A stretch of DNA of 64,000 bases from CAZEHS01 sp964424355. Its GTDB lineage: Bacteria > Bacillota > Clostridia > Peptostreptococcales > Acidaminobacteraceae. The notes beneath the pieces were generated by a model. The model did no database searches. It was given only the letters and a program-made list of their open reading frames with translations, and was not told where the DNA came from. The stretch's first letter is position 1. Each line of letters starts with the position of its first letter. Of the stretch, positions 35,424-44,344 are shown piece after piece. Made by a program: the position numbers and the translations under genes. The stretch is taken from assembly GCA_964424355.1 (NCBI GenBank), contig CAYRIO010000002.1:62001-126000 (forward strand). Direction: 5' to 3'.

Positions 35424-35456
35424 AAAAGCCCTGGTGAGTGTAACCGGGGCTTTTTT
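35424..35456 (+). terminator. terminator after the early/late-regulator block
   Basis: AAAGCCCTGG and CCGGGGCTTT pair around a nine-base loop, followed by a run of T (35451-35456). Confidence 0.75.
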
Positions 35457-35478
35457 ATTGGCCTGGGGGGGTGCTGCT

Positions 35479-35673
35479 ATGGAACGTAATCCGGATTGCG
35501 CTCATAAAGAGATTAATCATTGTGGATACTTCCACTGCAGCTGTTCTGATGTGGCATCGTGCCTGATAAGTTATGAGCATAGCAAGACAAGGCCTGCGTA
35601 TCCGGACGGTTCTGCTGCACCTCCTTCAGTGGGGCCGCCAATCTCTTATGGGCCGGGTGACGGCCATGGCTAA
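35479..35673 (+). CDS. hypothetical small Cys-rich protein
   Basis: 64 residues with six Cys in the first half (CAHKEINHCGYFHCSC), probably zinc binding, and a Gly/Pro-rich end. It overlaps the following recombinase start. A G-rich Shine-Dalgarno-like stretch precedes ATG 35479. Confidence 0.45.
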   Translation: MERNPDCAHKEINHCGYFHCSCSDVASCLISYEHSKTRPAYPDGSAAPPSVGPPISYGPGDGHG

Positions 35674-36277
35674 GAAACGGCCCCAGAAGCGACCCGCGAA
35701 CCCCATCAAGGATCAGGAACGGGTGTATGACATTCAAGATTACTTAAAAGGCCACAGAGAACGTGATTATGTGCTATTTGTGCTGGGAATCACCACGGGT
35801 TACCGGGCAGGTGACCTGGTGAAACTGAAGGTGCGGGATATTAGGAAGGCGCTTGCTGCCGGATATTTTGAAATACTGGAAGGCAAGAAAGCCAACAATC
35901 CGCACACGAAGAACATGAAGCCCAGGCGGGTGAAGGTGATTGATAATCTGGCAGCCATTCTGAGCAAGTATGCTGATGGGCATCAAGATTATGAATATAT
36001 GTTTCTAAGCCGTAAAGGGAATCAGCCGATCACGGTTAACAGTGTGAGCCGGATCCTGGCGGAGGCTGGCAAGGAATTTGAACTGAAGAACATAACGGCG
36101 CACAGCATGCGGAAGACTTATGCCTGGTGCATCTTTGTAGACAGTGGGTTTAATATCACGCTGGTGATGGAGATGTTGGGGCATAGTTCCGAGAAATACA
36201 CCCGGGCCTATTTGGGGCTGGACAGAGAAACCTACGATAAGTACAGCGATGGCTTAAACAGCATGGTACGGATCTGA
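35666..36277 (+). CDS. tyrosine recombinase, short form lacking an N-terminal arm domain
   Basis: 203 residues, about half of a normal phage integrase. Catalytic residues seen: Arg in ITTGYRAGDLV, His-x-x-Arg in TAHSMRKTYA, His in MLGHSSEKY and Tyr in RAYLGLDRE. Only the catalytic domain is present. Because a serine integrase fits the att sites, this enzyme probably has another job, such as dimer resolution or late DNA processing, and its place just before terminase is recurrent in Firmicutes phages. ATG 35666 chosen; ATG 35648 also possible. Confidence 0.82.
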   Translation: MAKKRPQKRPANPIKDQERVYDIQDYLKGHRERDYVLFVLGITTGYRAGDLVKLKVRDIRKALAAGYFEILEGKKANNPHTKNMKPRRVKVIDNLAAILSKYADGHQDYEYMFLSRKGNQPITVNSVSRILAEAGKEFELKNITAHSMRKTYAWCIFVDSGFNITLVMEMLGHSSEKYTRAYLGLDRETYDKYSDGLNSMVRI

Positions 36278-36732
36278 TAGGTTTTTATTATTTTTACGGC
36301 GAATGGGCGAAAAATCAATGATTGTGCATTGGAGAGTAAGTTTTTCGGTGCATTAAGAAGTAGTGAGTGAGCAAAAGCGGATGCATGGTTGTATAGATAA
36401 ATCATGCATTCAAAGTTGACAGAAAAACTGGCATGAAATGGTTGGTAATTCGATGACAGAAGGCAGTCTTAAGCGAGATTGACAAAAACCGTTTATGTTT
36501 TAGAACTGATAGGGTGTTACAGTTCAAAAATGGTAATGGAAATCATCGTGTTCTTAATGGTGCTGGAAGTTATCAGGTACCTCAATAGGTTTGAAACAGA
36601 CGTTACTGTCATCGGAATTTCAAAAAATCACCTAGGACAATTCAACTGATCAATGCATATTCAGCAGGAATGAACAGTTGAAGGCGGTTCGACTGACAGT
36701 CAAAAATGACAGTTAAAAAGGCGGTGGTGGAG
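36278..36732 (+). other. 455-bp non-coding region before terminase
   Basis: No supported gene. It is AT-rich and holds TTGACA-like hexamers at about 36417 and 36479, and a repeated ACAGT(T)CAAAAATG motif (about 36523 and 36695). It is a candidate late promoter region and packaging (pac/cos) site. Confidence 0.45.
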
Positions 36733-37488
36733 ATGAGCAAGAAGCCGAACCCAAACAGGGAGAAGGCTTTCGAGATATACAGGGAGCATTCGGCAGCCAT
36801 CACAGCCAAGGAAATTTCTATGCAGCTGGGCGAGACGGTTCGCAATATAACATTCTGGAAGGCCGCCGACAAATGGGCCGAAAGGTATAACCCGAAAGGC
36901 GGAGCCCCTACCGGGAACCAAAACGCTGTGGGGAATACTGGCGGTCCTCCTCTGGGGAATCAGAACGCCAGAACCTACGGGTGGTATTCGAAGCATTTTC
37001 CGATTGAGAGCAGGAACCTGATCAAAGAGGCTGAGGAATCCGGCGGATCCGCACTGGATATCCTATGGGCTCAGATACAGACGCAGTGGATTGCCATCAT
37101 CCGGGCCCAGAAAATTATGCATGTGAAGGACCAGGACGATATGACCAAGGAGCTTAAAAGTGAATCGACCAGTCAACATGGCGGTTCAGAATCATTTGAG
37201 ATCCAGTACGCCTGGGATAAACACGCAGCCTTCCTGAATGCTCAGAGCCGGGCAATGACCACGCTGACCAATATGCTGGTGAAGTACAACGACATGTTGA
37301 GCGCGGATCCTGCGGCGGCATCGGAAGAACAGCGGCTGCGGCTTAAACTGCTTCAGGCACAGATTGCCAATCAGGAAGGAAATCCGGATTCGGCGCCTCA
37401 ACAGGTGGTGTTTGGTTCTCCGCCGCCTCAGAAGATCAACGATGAGGATACCGTTAATGCCTGGAACAAAGGGATTGATGGGTCATGA
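36733..37488 (+). CDS. terminase small subunit
   Basis: 251 residues. An N-terminal helix-turn-helix-like part (AKEISMQLGETVRNITFWKA) precedes the hallmark PTGNQNAVGNTGGPPLGNQN seen in PBSX-type small terminase subunits. It recognises phage DNA for packaging. ATG 36733 follows GGTGGAG; ATG 36706 is in frame but without a ribosome site. It overlaps terL by four bases. Confidence 0.85.
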   Translation: MSKKPNPNREKAFEIYREHSAAITAKEISMQLGETVRNITFWKAADKWAERYNPKGGAPTGNQNAVGNTGGPPLGNQNARTYGWYSKHFPIESRNLIKEAEESGGSALDILWAQIQTQWIAIIRAQKIMHVKDQDDMTKELKSESTSQHGGSESFEIQYAWDKHAAFLNAQSRAMTTLTNMLVKYNDMLSADPAAASEEQRLRLKLLQAQIANQEGNPDSAPQQVVFGSPPPQKINDEDTVNAWNKGIDGS

Positions 37489-38942
37489 GTATAACAGGGC
37501 CTGTAAATCCTACAGTTATTCAGGGGATCATTGACTGGGCGCTTCAGCCAAAGCAGTTTATGGCTCAGCAGTGCCCGGCACGGGAAGTGATGTATGGGGG
37601 AGCTGCCGGCGGCGGGAAAACGGATTTGCTGTTGTATAAAGCCTTGGAACACTGCTTGATGTACGCAGGTGCCAAGGCGATTATCTTCCGGCGGACGTAT
37701 CCGGAGCTGGAGCAGGAGATTATCCCACGGAGCAAACAGAAATTTGTGTTCCAGGACGGCAAGCCCATTGGGCGTTATATCGAATCTAAGAAAATGTGGC
37801 GGTTCCCCAATGGATCCGTCATGTTTTTTAGGCAGGCCCAGCATGAAAAGGATATTGAGAACTACCAGGGCGGTGAATACAGCTTTGTTGGGTTTGATGA
37901 ACTGACGAAGTTCACACATTACCAGTACGCTTATATGCGCTCCAGAGCCAGAACAACCTTGCCAGGCGTGATACCGCAGATTATCAGCACCACTAACCCC
38001 GGCGGTGTGGGGCATGGCTGGGTGAAGCATTACTTCCGGGTTCACGATAAGAGTATGAAGATATTCCGGGACCCTGAAACGGGACTGACACGGTGTTTCA
38101 TACCAGCCAAGTTGGATGATAACAAAATCCTGATGGATGCGGATCCTCTTTATGAGGCTAATCTGCGCAGCCTTCCGGATGCACTGAGGCGGGCACTGCG
38201 TGAAGGGGACTGGGAAGTGTTTGCCGGACAGGTATTCACAGAGTTCAAAAACGACCCATCAGGATACAGGTCCCATATTGGTACCCATGTGATTGAGCCA
38301 TTCGTTATTCCTGCCAGTTGGAAGCGGTTCAGAAGCTATGATTTCGGTTATGCAAAGCCGTTTTCAGTGGCCTGGTGGGCAGTAGACCATGAAGGGCGCG
38401 TTTACCGGTACCGGGAATACTACGGCTGCACAGGAACGCCCAATGAAGGTGTAAAGCTTCATCCACGGGAAGTGGCCAGAAAAATCAAAGAGATTGAGGA
38501 TGCCTTTGAGAAGGACGCTGGTGGCACAAAATACATTGTCAGAGGGATTGCAGACCCATCCATATGGGATGCATCCCGAGGCGAGAGCATAGCCGACCAG
38601 ATGGCAGCAGAACGGGTTTACTTTGATCCGGGGGATAATGCACGGCTTGCCGGAAAGATGCAGCTGCATTATCGACTGGCATTTGGGCCAGACAACAAGC
38701 CGATGCTCTACTCATTCACAACATGCCCGGAGTTTAACCGAACGATTCCGGAACTTGTTTATAGTGACACAAAGGTTGAGGATATCAACACCGATGGCGA
38801 GGATCACATCTATGATGAGGCTCGCTATTTTTTAATGGATAACCCCATGAATCCCCCTCAGTATCTGCCAAGTGCGCCAAAGCCTTATGACCCGTTATCG
38901 GCAAACGAGCCGGTGAGGATGTACGGATTTATGAATATGTAA
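37485..38942 (+). CDS. terminase large subunit
   Basis: 485 residues. The N-terminal ATPase has Walker A YGGAAGGGKTDLL (about 36-48) and a Walker B-like segment SFVGFDELTKF; the C-terminal nuclease has Asp residues in SYDFGYAKPFS and GIADPSIWD. It drives DNA into the prohead and cuts it. Confidence 0.93.
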   Translation: MSITGPVNPTVIQGIIDWALQPKQFMAQQCPAREVMYGGAAGGGKTDLLLYKALEHCLMYAGAKAIIFRRTYPELEQEIIPRSKQKFVFQDGKPIGRYIESKKMWRFPNGSVMFFRQAQHEKDIENYQGGEYSFVGFDELTKFTHYQYAYMRSRARTTLPGVIPQIISTTNPGGVGHGWVKHYFRVHDKSMKIFRDPETGLTRCFIPAKLDDNKILMDADPLYEANLRSLPDALRRALREGDWEVFAGQVFTEFKNDPSGYRSHIGTHVIEPFVIPASWKRFRSYDFGYAKPFSVAWWAVDHEGRVYRYREYYGCTGTPNEGVKLHPREVARKIKEIEDAFEKDAGGTKYIVRGIADPSIWDASRGESIADQMAAERVYFDPGDNARLAGKMQLHYRLAFGPDNKPMLYSFTTCPEFNRTIPELVYSDTKVEDINTDGEDHIYDEARYFLMDNPMNPPQYLPSAPKPYDPLSANEPVRMYGFMNM

Positions 38943-38954
38943 CAGGAGGTGCCT

Positions 38955-40859
38955 ATGGAACCAGACCAAATCATTACCGAGCAGGAACAGACCTATCAAA
39001 GCCCAGTGAATGAATCGTTTATCAGTGAGCTGACGAAGCAGCTGATGACCTACACCACTGGAAAGAAAACCATGGAAGCCAGGATCATTGAGAACGACAA
39101 GTGGTATAAGAGCCTGCACTGGGATATTGTACGGGGAAAATCAAAATCGGTGAATGACCCTGAGCCGGTAACAGCCTACTTGTTCAGCACAATTGCCAAT
39201 AAACACGCTGATGCCATGGACTACTATCCTGAACCCAACATTCTGGCCAGGGAAGAGAACGACAAGGAAGAGAGCCAAAAACTATCAAAGATTGTGCCGG
39301 TGGTGCTGGATAAGATCAATTACCGAAAGGCCTATTCGGATGCATGGTGGTACAAGCTGAAGCAAGGTGGATCCGCGACGGGCGTGTTTTGGAACACTGA
39401 ATCCGAGAATGGATTGGGCGACATCGATATTCAGAAGTTGGACCTGCTGAACATTTACTGGGAACCGGGCATTACGAACATTCAGAAATCTCGGTACTTA
39501 TTCGTTGTGACGTTGATGGACAACGACCTGATTAGCCAAGCTTACCCGCAGACACTGGACAAGCTGGGCGGTAACGGCGGGCTGGACGTGAAGCAGTATG
39601 TAACAGATGATTCAGTGGACATCACCAACAAGAGTCTCCTGGTTGACTGCTATTACAAAAAACAGAACCCTGATGGCCGCATGGTGGTGCATCTGACTAA
39701 GTTTGTGAACAGCATTGCGCTTGCATCCACCGAGGATAGCGAAGATACGGCACGTTCCGGCCTTTACGATCATGGGATGTATCCGGTTCTGCTGGATGTT
39801 CTGTTTCCGGAAGAATCAACCCCCGTTGGGTTTGGATATATCGATATCATCAAGAACCCTCAGATGTACATCGATAAACTAGACCAGATTATCATACGGA
39901 ACAGCTTGATTGCTGGGAAACAGCGAACATTCATAGGTGACAGCCTACAGATCAACGAAACAGAGCTTAAAGACCTGTCCGTTGATTTTGTGCATTTCGC
40001 CGGAAAGATGGATGCCGGATCCAACTATCATGTAGAGCAGGGCAAGCCGCTACCAAGCTTTATTATGCAGCACAGGCTGAACAAAATCACGGAGCTGAAA
40101 GAGACATCCGGAACCAATGACTTCGGGAGGGGAGATATCGGCGGGGGGATTACAGCGGCTGCGGCCATTGAGATGATTCAGGAGGCCGGGAACAAGCTTA
40201 GCCGGGACATGATTGGCGAGAGTTACAGCGTATATGGCCAGATGATTTACATGGTTATTGAGCTGATACGGCAGTTTTACGATGAGCCACGGCAGTTCCG
40301 CATTCTGGACGAAGCGGGTACTGAGAAGTATGTATCTTATACCAATCAAAACCTGAAACCACAGGAACAGCCTCCCGCCTACGAGGGTGAGGGCATGATT
40401 CAGGACCCGGAAACGGGGCAGATGGTGAAGGATCCGAACCATAAGCCGCAGTACCGGGCTCCGGTGTTCGACATTAAGGTTAAACCTGAGAAGGCCAACC
40501 CTTTCAGCAGGGCGGCACAAAATGAAATGGCCAAGGAGCTTTTTAACCTTGGCTTTTTTAATCCCCAGCGAGCGGTAGAGGCCAAGGTTGCCCTGGAGAT
40601 GATGAGTTTTGAGGGCAAGGACAAGATTTATAAGGTGGTAGCTGAAAACGGGGACTTATCCCAGCAGTTGCAGGAGATGCAAAAGCAGACACAACAGATG
40701 GGGCAGCAGATGGGCCAGATGGAGCAGGTGATTAGCCGCATGAATGAGGTTGTGAAGCGGACCACCGGTAAGGATCTGATGGCGCCGCGGGAACAGACCC
40801 CTCAGGGAGCACAGCCAGGACCTGAACAACAGCCAGCACAGGGAGGAATACCAAGATGA
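38955..40859 (+). CDS. portal protein, P22-like
   Basis: 634 residues, longer than siphovirus portals and close to P22/podovirus portals. Seen: YWEPGITNIQKSRYLFV, a central YGQMIYMVIELIRQFYD stem region, and a Gln/Met-rich C-terminal coiled coil (QEMQKQTQQMGQQMGQMEQV), as in barrel-bearing portals. ATG 38955 follows AGGAGG. It overlaps the Prp gene by four bases. Confidence 0.85.
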   Translation: MEPDQIITEQEQTYQSPVNESFISELTKQLMTYTTGKKTMEARIIENDKWYKSLHWDIVRGKSKSVNDPEPVTAYLFSTIANKHADAMDYYPEPNILAREENDKEESQKLSKIVPVVLDKINYRKAYSDAWWYKLKQGGSATGVFWNTESENGLGDIDIQKLDLLNIYWEPGITNIQKSRYLFVVTLMDNDLISQAYPQTLDKLGGNGGLDVKQYVTDDSVDITNKSLLVDCYYKKQNPDGRMVVHLTKFVNSIALASTEDSEDTARSGLYDHGMYPVLLDVLFPEESTPVGFGYIDIIKNPQMYIDKLDQIIIRNSLIAGKQRTFIGDSLQINETELKDLSVDFVHFAGKMDAGSNYHVEQGKPLPSFIMQHRLNKITELKETSGTNDFGRGDIGGGITAAAAIEMIQEAGNKLSRDMIGESYSVYGQMIYMVIELIRQFYDEPRQFRILDEAGTEKYVSYTNQNLKPQEQPPAYEGEGMIQDPETGQMVKDPNHKPQYRAPVFDIKVKPEKANPFSRAAQNEMAKELFNLGFFNPQRAVEAKVALEMMSFEGKDKIYKVVAENGDLSQQLQEMQKQTQQMGQQMGQMEQVISRMNEVVKRTTGKDLMAPREQTPQGAQPGPEQQPAQGGIPR

Positions 40860-41206
40860 TTAATGTGATATTCACCAGGGCACCGGATGCACTGACCCTT
40901 GAAGTGACGGGGCATGCCAATGCGGGGCCTCATGGACAGGATTTGGTGTGTGCCAGTGTTTCGGTGCTGGCGCAGACCTATGTGGCGGCGCTGATTACTG
41001 CAGGATTTGAACCAGAATACAGGATTGAGCCAGGGGATGCAGTTTGTATCTGCGGGTTTGGTAAGTTGGACAAGCCTAACGATTATCAGAAAGCCAAGCA
41101 GGTTGTTGGAGAAACAATCATAAAAGCGATTCATCACACGGTGTATACCGGTATGGCATATCTGGCAGAGAGCTATCCGGAATACATTCGAGTGACACAA
41201 GAATAG
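40856..41206 (+). CDS. phage-encoded Prp-type cysteine protease (candidate prohead protease)
   Basis: 116 residues, the length of ribosomal-processing cysteine protease Prp. The catalytic pair is visible as GHA (His20) and DLVCASVS (Cys32). In Firmicutes, chromosomal Prp removes the N-terminal extension of ribosomal protein L27 after Phe, and in S. aureus phage 80alpha it also trims scaffold and capsid proteins. Here the gene lies in the capsid cluster, and both the scaffold and the capsid proteins carry LQLF|N near their N-termini, so they are its likely substrates. Confidence 0.88.
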   Translation: MINVIFTRAPDALTLEVTGHANAGPHGQDLVCASVSVLAQTYVAALITAGFEPEYRIEPGDAVCICGFGKLDKPNDYQKAKQVVGETIIKAIHHTVYTGMAYLAESYPEYIRVTQE

Positions 41207-41218
41207 GGGGAACAAAAA

Positions 41219-41698
41219 GTGAAAAACTATATTGGAAATAAGATGGTAACTGCACAACCTGCAACCTTTGGCGATGTAAGAAAAGGCAAAGCAGATGCCG
41301 CAGGAATCACATTTGAACCAACATCAGACGATGAATCGCCTGGTTACCTTGTGATCTATGAGGATGGATATGTTTCATGGATCCCCAAGGATGTGTTTGA
41401 GGAGGCCTACCGTGTTACAGATGGTATGAACTTTGGACTTGCCATCGAAGCCGCAAAGAAGGGAAACAAGATTTCACGTCCGGGATGGAATGGCAGGGGC
41501 ATGTTTGTGGTGTTTCAGAAAGGATATCCCCAAGGAATCCAGTGTAACAAGCAGACAGCTGATGCTTTTAAAATCAACGAAGGTGATTTGTTTGTATGCA
41601 ATCCGTATCTCCAAATCAAAAATGTGGATGGCTCTGTGAGTATGTGGGTGCCATCGATCAATGATTGTCTGGCAGATGATTGGATGATTGTGCAGTAA
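41219..41698 (+). CDS. Tad2-like (DUF2829) protein, putative anti-Thoeris
   Basis: 159 residues. The C-terminal domain (70-159) matches DUF2829: MNFGLAIEAAKKGNKISRPG, WNGRGMF, then MWVPSINDCLADDWMIV. Tad2 proteins of this family bind the signalling molecule of Thoeris defence. The N-terminal 65 residues (NYIGNK ... GYLVIYEDGYVSWIPK) are an accessory domain often fused to it. It starts with GTG and has a G-rich ribosome site. Its place between protease and scaffold suggests late expression. Activity is inferred from family. Confidence 0.8.
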   Translation: MKNYIGNKMVTAQPATFGDVRKGKADAAGITFEPTSDDESPGYLVIYEDGYVSWIPKDVFEEAYRVTDGMNFGLAIEAAKKGNKISRPGWNGRGMFVVFQKGYPQGIQCNKQTADAFKINEGDLFVCNPYLQIKNVDGSVSMWVPSINDCLADDWMIVQ

Positions 41699-41713
41699 CT
41701 TAAAGCAGGGATG

Positions 41714-41748
41714 AACGGGACATTCCCGTTACCAATAGCCTACGGGCT
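41714..41748 (+). other. two tandem hairpins before the scaffold gene
   Basis: AACGGGA/TCCCGTT with a three-base loop (41714-41730) and AGCC/GGCT with a TACG tetraloop (41737-41748). No T-tract. They may set the ratio or stability of the capsid mRNA. Confidence 0.5.
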
Positions 41749-41780
41749 GACGTGGCGAAAGAGCCGGAAGGATGGAACAC

Positions 41781-42737
41781 ATGAAAAGAACATTATTCCC
41801 TTTCAGACTACAGCTTTTCAATGAGGTCGATGGGGCGGGTGTAGAACCAGCAGCTGTGGACACCCAGCAGCAGGAGCAAGTACAGAGCGAACCGGTGGTC
41901 ATTTACGGGAAGGCGCCTGAACCGGGACCCGAAGCCACTGAACTAGATGCCGGCAGCGCTCAGCCGGGAACAGAAAATGAACCGACTGTGGTAGCTCCGG
42001 AGGTGTTCACCTTTGATTTTAATCAGCTGACACCGGAACTTAGGCCAGCAGCATACGACCAGTTCAAAAATCAGTTCAAGGATGAATTTACCCAGGACTT
42101 TCAGAGCCACTTTAACCGGCGGTTCAAGGACCATAAAGCAGTTGAAACACGGCTTGGCACGGTTGACCCGATCATTGGGAACCTGATGCAGTTCTACGGT
42201 GTAAAATCCGTTGAGGAGCTTCAGGGGATCATTGATCAGGAGATTATGCCGGAGCTTGCAAGCCGGGAAGGGTTCACGGATCCTGATAAGTATCGGGATT
42301 ACTTGAATACCCGGCAAAAGGCTGAACAGTTTGACGCTTTTCAGAAGCAGACCCAGGAACAGACCCAGGCGGAAGCACAGCAGAATGCGACAGTTCAGAA
42401 ATGGATTGAGCAGGGGAAGGCGCTTCAAACCACGGTTGCCGGGTTTGACCTATCGGCAGAACTGAGCAATCCCGCCTTTGCACAGCGGTTGGAACAAGGG
42501 TACAGCGTGGCTGATGCCTACCAGCTGGCCCATATGAATGATCAGATAACAGAAGCGGCACGACGTGCCCAGGAAGCGACCCTGCAAAGCATTAAATCCA
42601 AGAACACCCGGATTCCCGAGGTGGGTCTGAAACCGTCTGCTCCGGCGATTGTGAAGAACGATCCGTCGAAGTGGTCGAAGAAGGACATGGAGGAAGTACG
42701 GCGCCGGGTGATTAAAGGCGAAACCATCACTCTATAA
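41781..42737 (+). CDS. capsid scaffold protein with Prp-type leader
   Basis: 318 residues. After the leader ending RLQLF (Phe13) the protein is acidic and helical (EQTQAEAQQNATVQKW), with a basic C-terminal end (KKDMEEVRRRVIKGE), as in phage scaffolds. ATG 41781 is nine bases after GGAAGG, whereas ATG 41772 touches that site, so the shorter start is preferred. It is immediately upstream of the capsid gene. Confidence 0.75.
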   Translation: MKRTLFPFRLQLFNEVDGAGVEPAAVDTQQQEQVQSEPVVIYGKAPEPGPEATELDAGSAQPGTENEPTVVAPEVFTFDFNQLTPELRPAAYDQFKNQFKDEFTQDFQSHFNRRFKDHKAVETRLGTVDPIIGNLMQFYGVKSVEELQGIIDQEIMPELASREGFTDPDKYRDYLNTRQKAEQFDAFQKQTQEQTQAEAQQNATVQKWIEQGKALQTTVAGFDLSAELSNPAFAQRLEQGYSVADAYQLAHMNDQITEAARRAQEATLQSIKSKNTRIPEVGLKPSAPAIVKNDPSKWSKKDMEEVRRRVIKGETITL

Positions 42738-42752
42738 CCCAGGAGGTTCACA

Positions 42753-44015
42753 ATGATTAGAAAATGGCTCTATGGACTGCAGCCCATGAATCTGCAGCTG
42801 TTCAACAACACCAACATTACCGGTGACTCTGGCATGACTGCCGAGATGAAGACGTTTTATGATAAGGATCTGATTGAGAATGCCAAGCCCAAGCTGGTGC
42901 ATAATCAGTTTGGCCAGAAGCGGAACATCCCCCAGGGGAAAGGAAAGACCATTGAATTCCGAAAGTTCGATCCACTGCCAAAGGCACTCACAGCACTGAC
43001 CGAAGGGGTTACACCCAACGGCAGAAAGCTCAACGTGACCAGCGCTTCCGCCACGGTTGCTCAGTACGGCGACTATGTGGAATACTCCGATATGCTGCAG
43101 CTGACGGCTATTGACCGCACGTTGGTAGAAGGAAACCGGCTCCTGGGCCAACAGGCCGGGGAAACACTGGATACCATTACCCGTGAAGTGCTGAACGCCG
43201 GCACGAACGTGCTCTATTCCGACAGCCGTGTGGCTGCCCGTTACCTGCTGGTTGGTGGGGATGCGACCTTTGCGAACAACCACTATTTCAACTGTGAGTG
43301 TATCCGCCAGATTACTCTTGCACTCAGAAAGGCGAAGGCATCTCCGGTAAAAGATGGCATGTTCGTGATCATCGTCCATCCAGACCAGGAATACAGCCTG
43401 AAAAAGGATCCAGAATGGCAGGAATCCGTGAAGTACATGAAAGCTGAGAAGATTTTTGATGGTGAGATTGGTGAGTTTGATGGCGCCAAAATCGTTGTAA
43501 CCACAGAATCAAAAGTTTTCCATGCAGCGGATGTGTCGGCAGCGAACCGGAACATTACGGTTGCTTCCCTTGCAACCAAAACCTTCACGGTGCAGGAAGC
43601 GCTTACTGCTGGGGATGCCACGGCGCTGGTTGGCCGTAAGCTGATCATTAAAGGGTATCTGTACACCGTGGCTTCTGCTGTGGCTGGCAGTGCCGGTGCG
43701 GCTACGGTAACGGTTGCTGAAACGGTATCCGGAACACCTACCAACGGTGAAAAGATTTATCCCGGTGAATCCGGAGGCGCTGGGCGGGACATTTATTCTG
43801 CTCTGGGTCTTGGGAGTGATGCTTACGGCACCACGGAGATTGACGGGGGCGGCCTGAAAATGGTCGTAAAACAGCTTGGCTCCGCCGGATCTGCTGACCC
43901 TCTGGATCAGCGATCCACTCAAGGTTGGAAGGCCATCCATACGGCCAAGATTCTGACGGAAGCCTTCATGGTACGATGCGAAACCACTACCCCTTACCAA
44001 GCGGGTGCGAACTAA
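42753..44015 (+). CDS. major capsid protein, N4-gp56 family, with Prp-type leader
   Basis: 420 residues. The mature part begins after a 17-residue leader ending MNLQLF, the same motif that precedes the cut site in clostridial L27. Family features are FYDKDLIENAKPKLVHNQFG, KGKTIEFRKFDPLP and a C-terminal STQGWKAIHTAKILTE. An inserted domain (about 270-345, Thr/Ala/Val-rich) may decorate the surface. AGGAGG precedes the ATG; a terminator hairpin follows. Confidence 0.88.
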   Translation: MIRKWLYGLQPMNLQLFNNTNITGDSGMTAEMKTFYDKDLIENAKPKLVHNQFGQKRNIPQGKGKTIEFRKFDPLPKALTALTEGVTPNGRKLNVTSASATVAQYGDYVEYSDMLQLTAIDRTLVEGNRLLGQQAGETLDTITREVLNAGTNVLYSDSRVAARYLLVGGDATFANNHYFNCECIRQITLALRKAKASPVKDGMFVIIVHPDQEYSLKKDPEWQESVKYMKAEKIFDGEIGEFDGAKIVVTTESKVFHAADVSAANRNITVASLATKTFTVQEALTAGDATALVGRKLIIKGYLYTVASAVAGSAGAATVTVAETVSGTPTNGEKIYPGESGGAGRDIYSALGLGSDAYGTTEIDGGGLKMVVKQLGSAGSADPLDQRSTQGWKAIHTAKILTEAFMVRCETTTPYQAGAN

Positions 44016-44027
44016 GTAACTGATGAG

Positions 44028-44050
44028 AGGGGCCCTAGAGGCCCCTTTTA
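44028..44050 (+). terminator. hairpin after the major capsid gene
   Basis: AGGGGCC and GGCCCCT with a five-base loop, followed by TTTA. It may partly terminate or protect the capsid transcript. Confidence 0.65.
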
Positions 44051-44072
44051 ATATCCTGAGGAGGGTTTTGAT

Positions 44073-44327
44073 ATGAAAAAAGATGAAATTGCTGAAGTTG
44101 TTGAACTGACACCGGAACAGTATCTGGAAGAGCGGGTACCCGTGCAGCTGTTCAAGGGCGGTGAATTCAAGGATGATGTGTATGTTTCGGTGAACGGCGA
44201 AGGGATTCAGATTCAGCGGGGTGTTACCGTGAGCATCAAGCGAAAGCATGCCCTGGTACTTGAAGCGCAGTACGCTCAGCAGATTGTTGCCCAGAAGCTG
44301 CAGGAATCCCTTGCAAAACAAGATTAG
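44073..44327 (+). CDS. hypothetical virion-region protein
   Basis: 84 residues: a beta-rich middle (DDVYVSVNGEGIQIQRGVTV) and helical ends. Small proteins with this layout follow the capsid gene in several phages, but the role is unknown. GAGGAGGG precedes the ATG. Confidence 0.65.
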   Translation: MKKDEIAEVVELTPEQYLEERVPVQLFKGGEFKDDVYVSVNGEGIQIQRGVTVSIKRKHALVLEAQYAQQIVAQKLQESLAKQD

Positions 44328-44344
44328 GAAGGGTGTGAAGACCC

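Noticed and set aside
36417..36500. TTGACA-like hexamers as strong sigma-A promoters before terminase
   Set aside because: No acceptable -10 hexamer lies at 16-18 bp from either, so I list the region only as a candidate.
44073..44327. VPVQLF segment as a further Prp site
   Set aside because: It is not near the N-terminus in the LQLF|N context and is followed by Lys-Gly-Gly; similarity is too weak.
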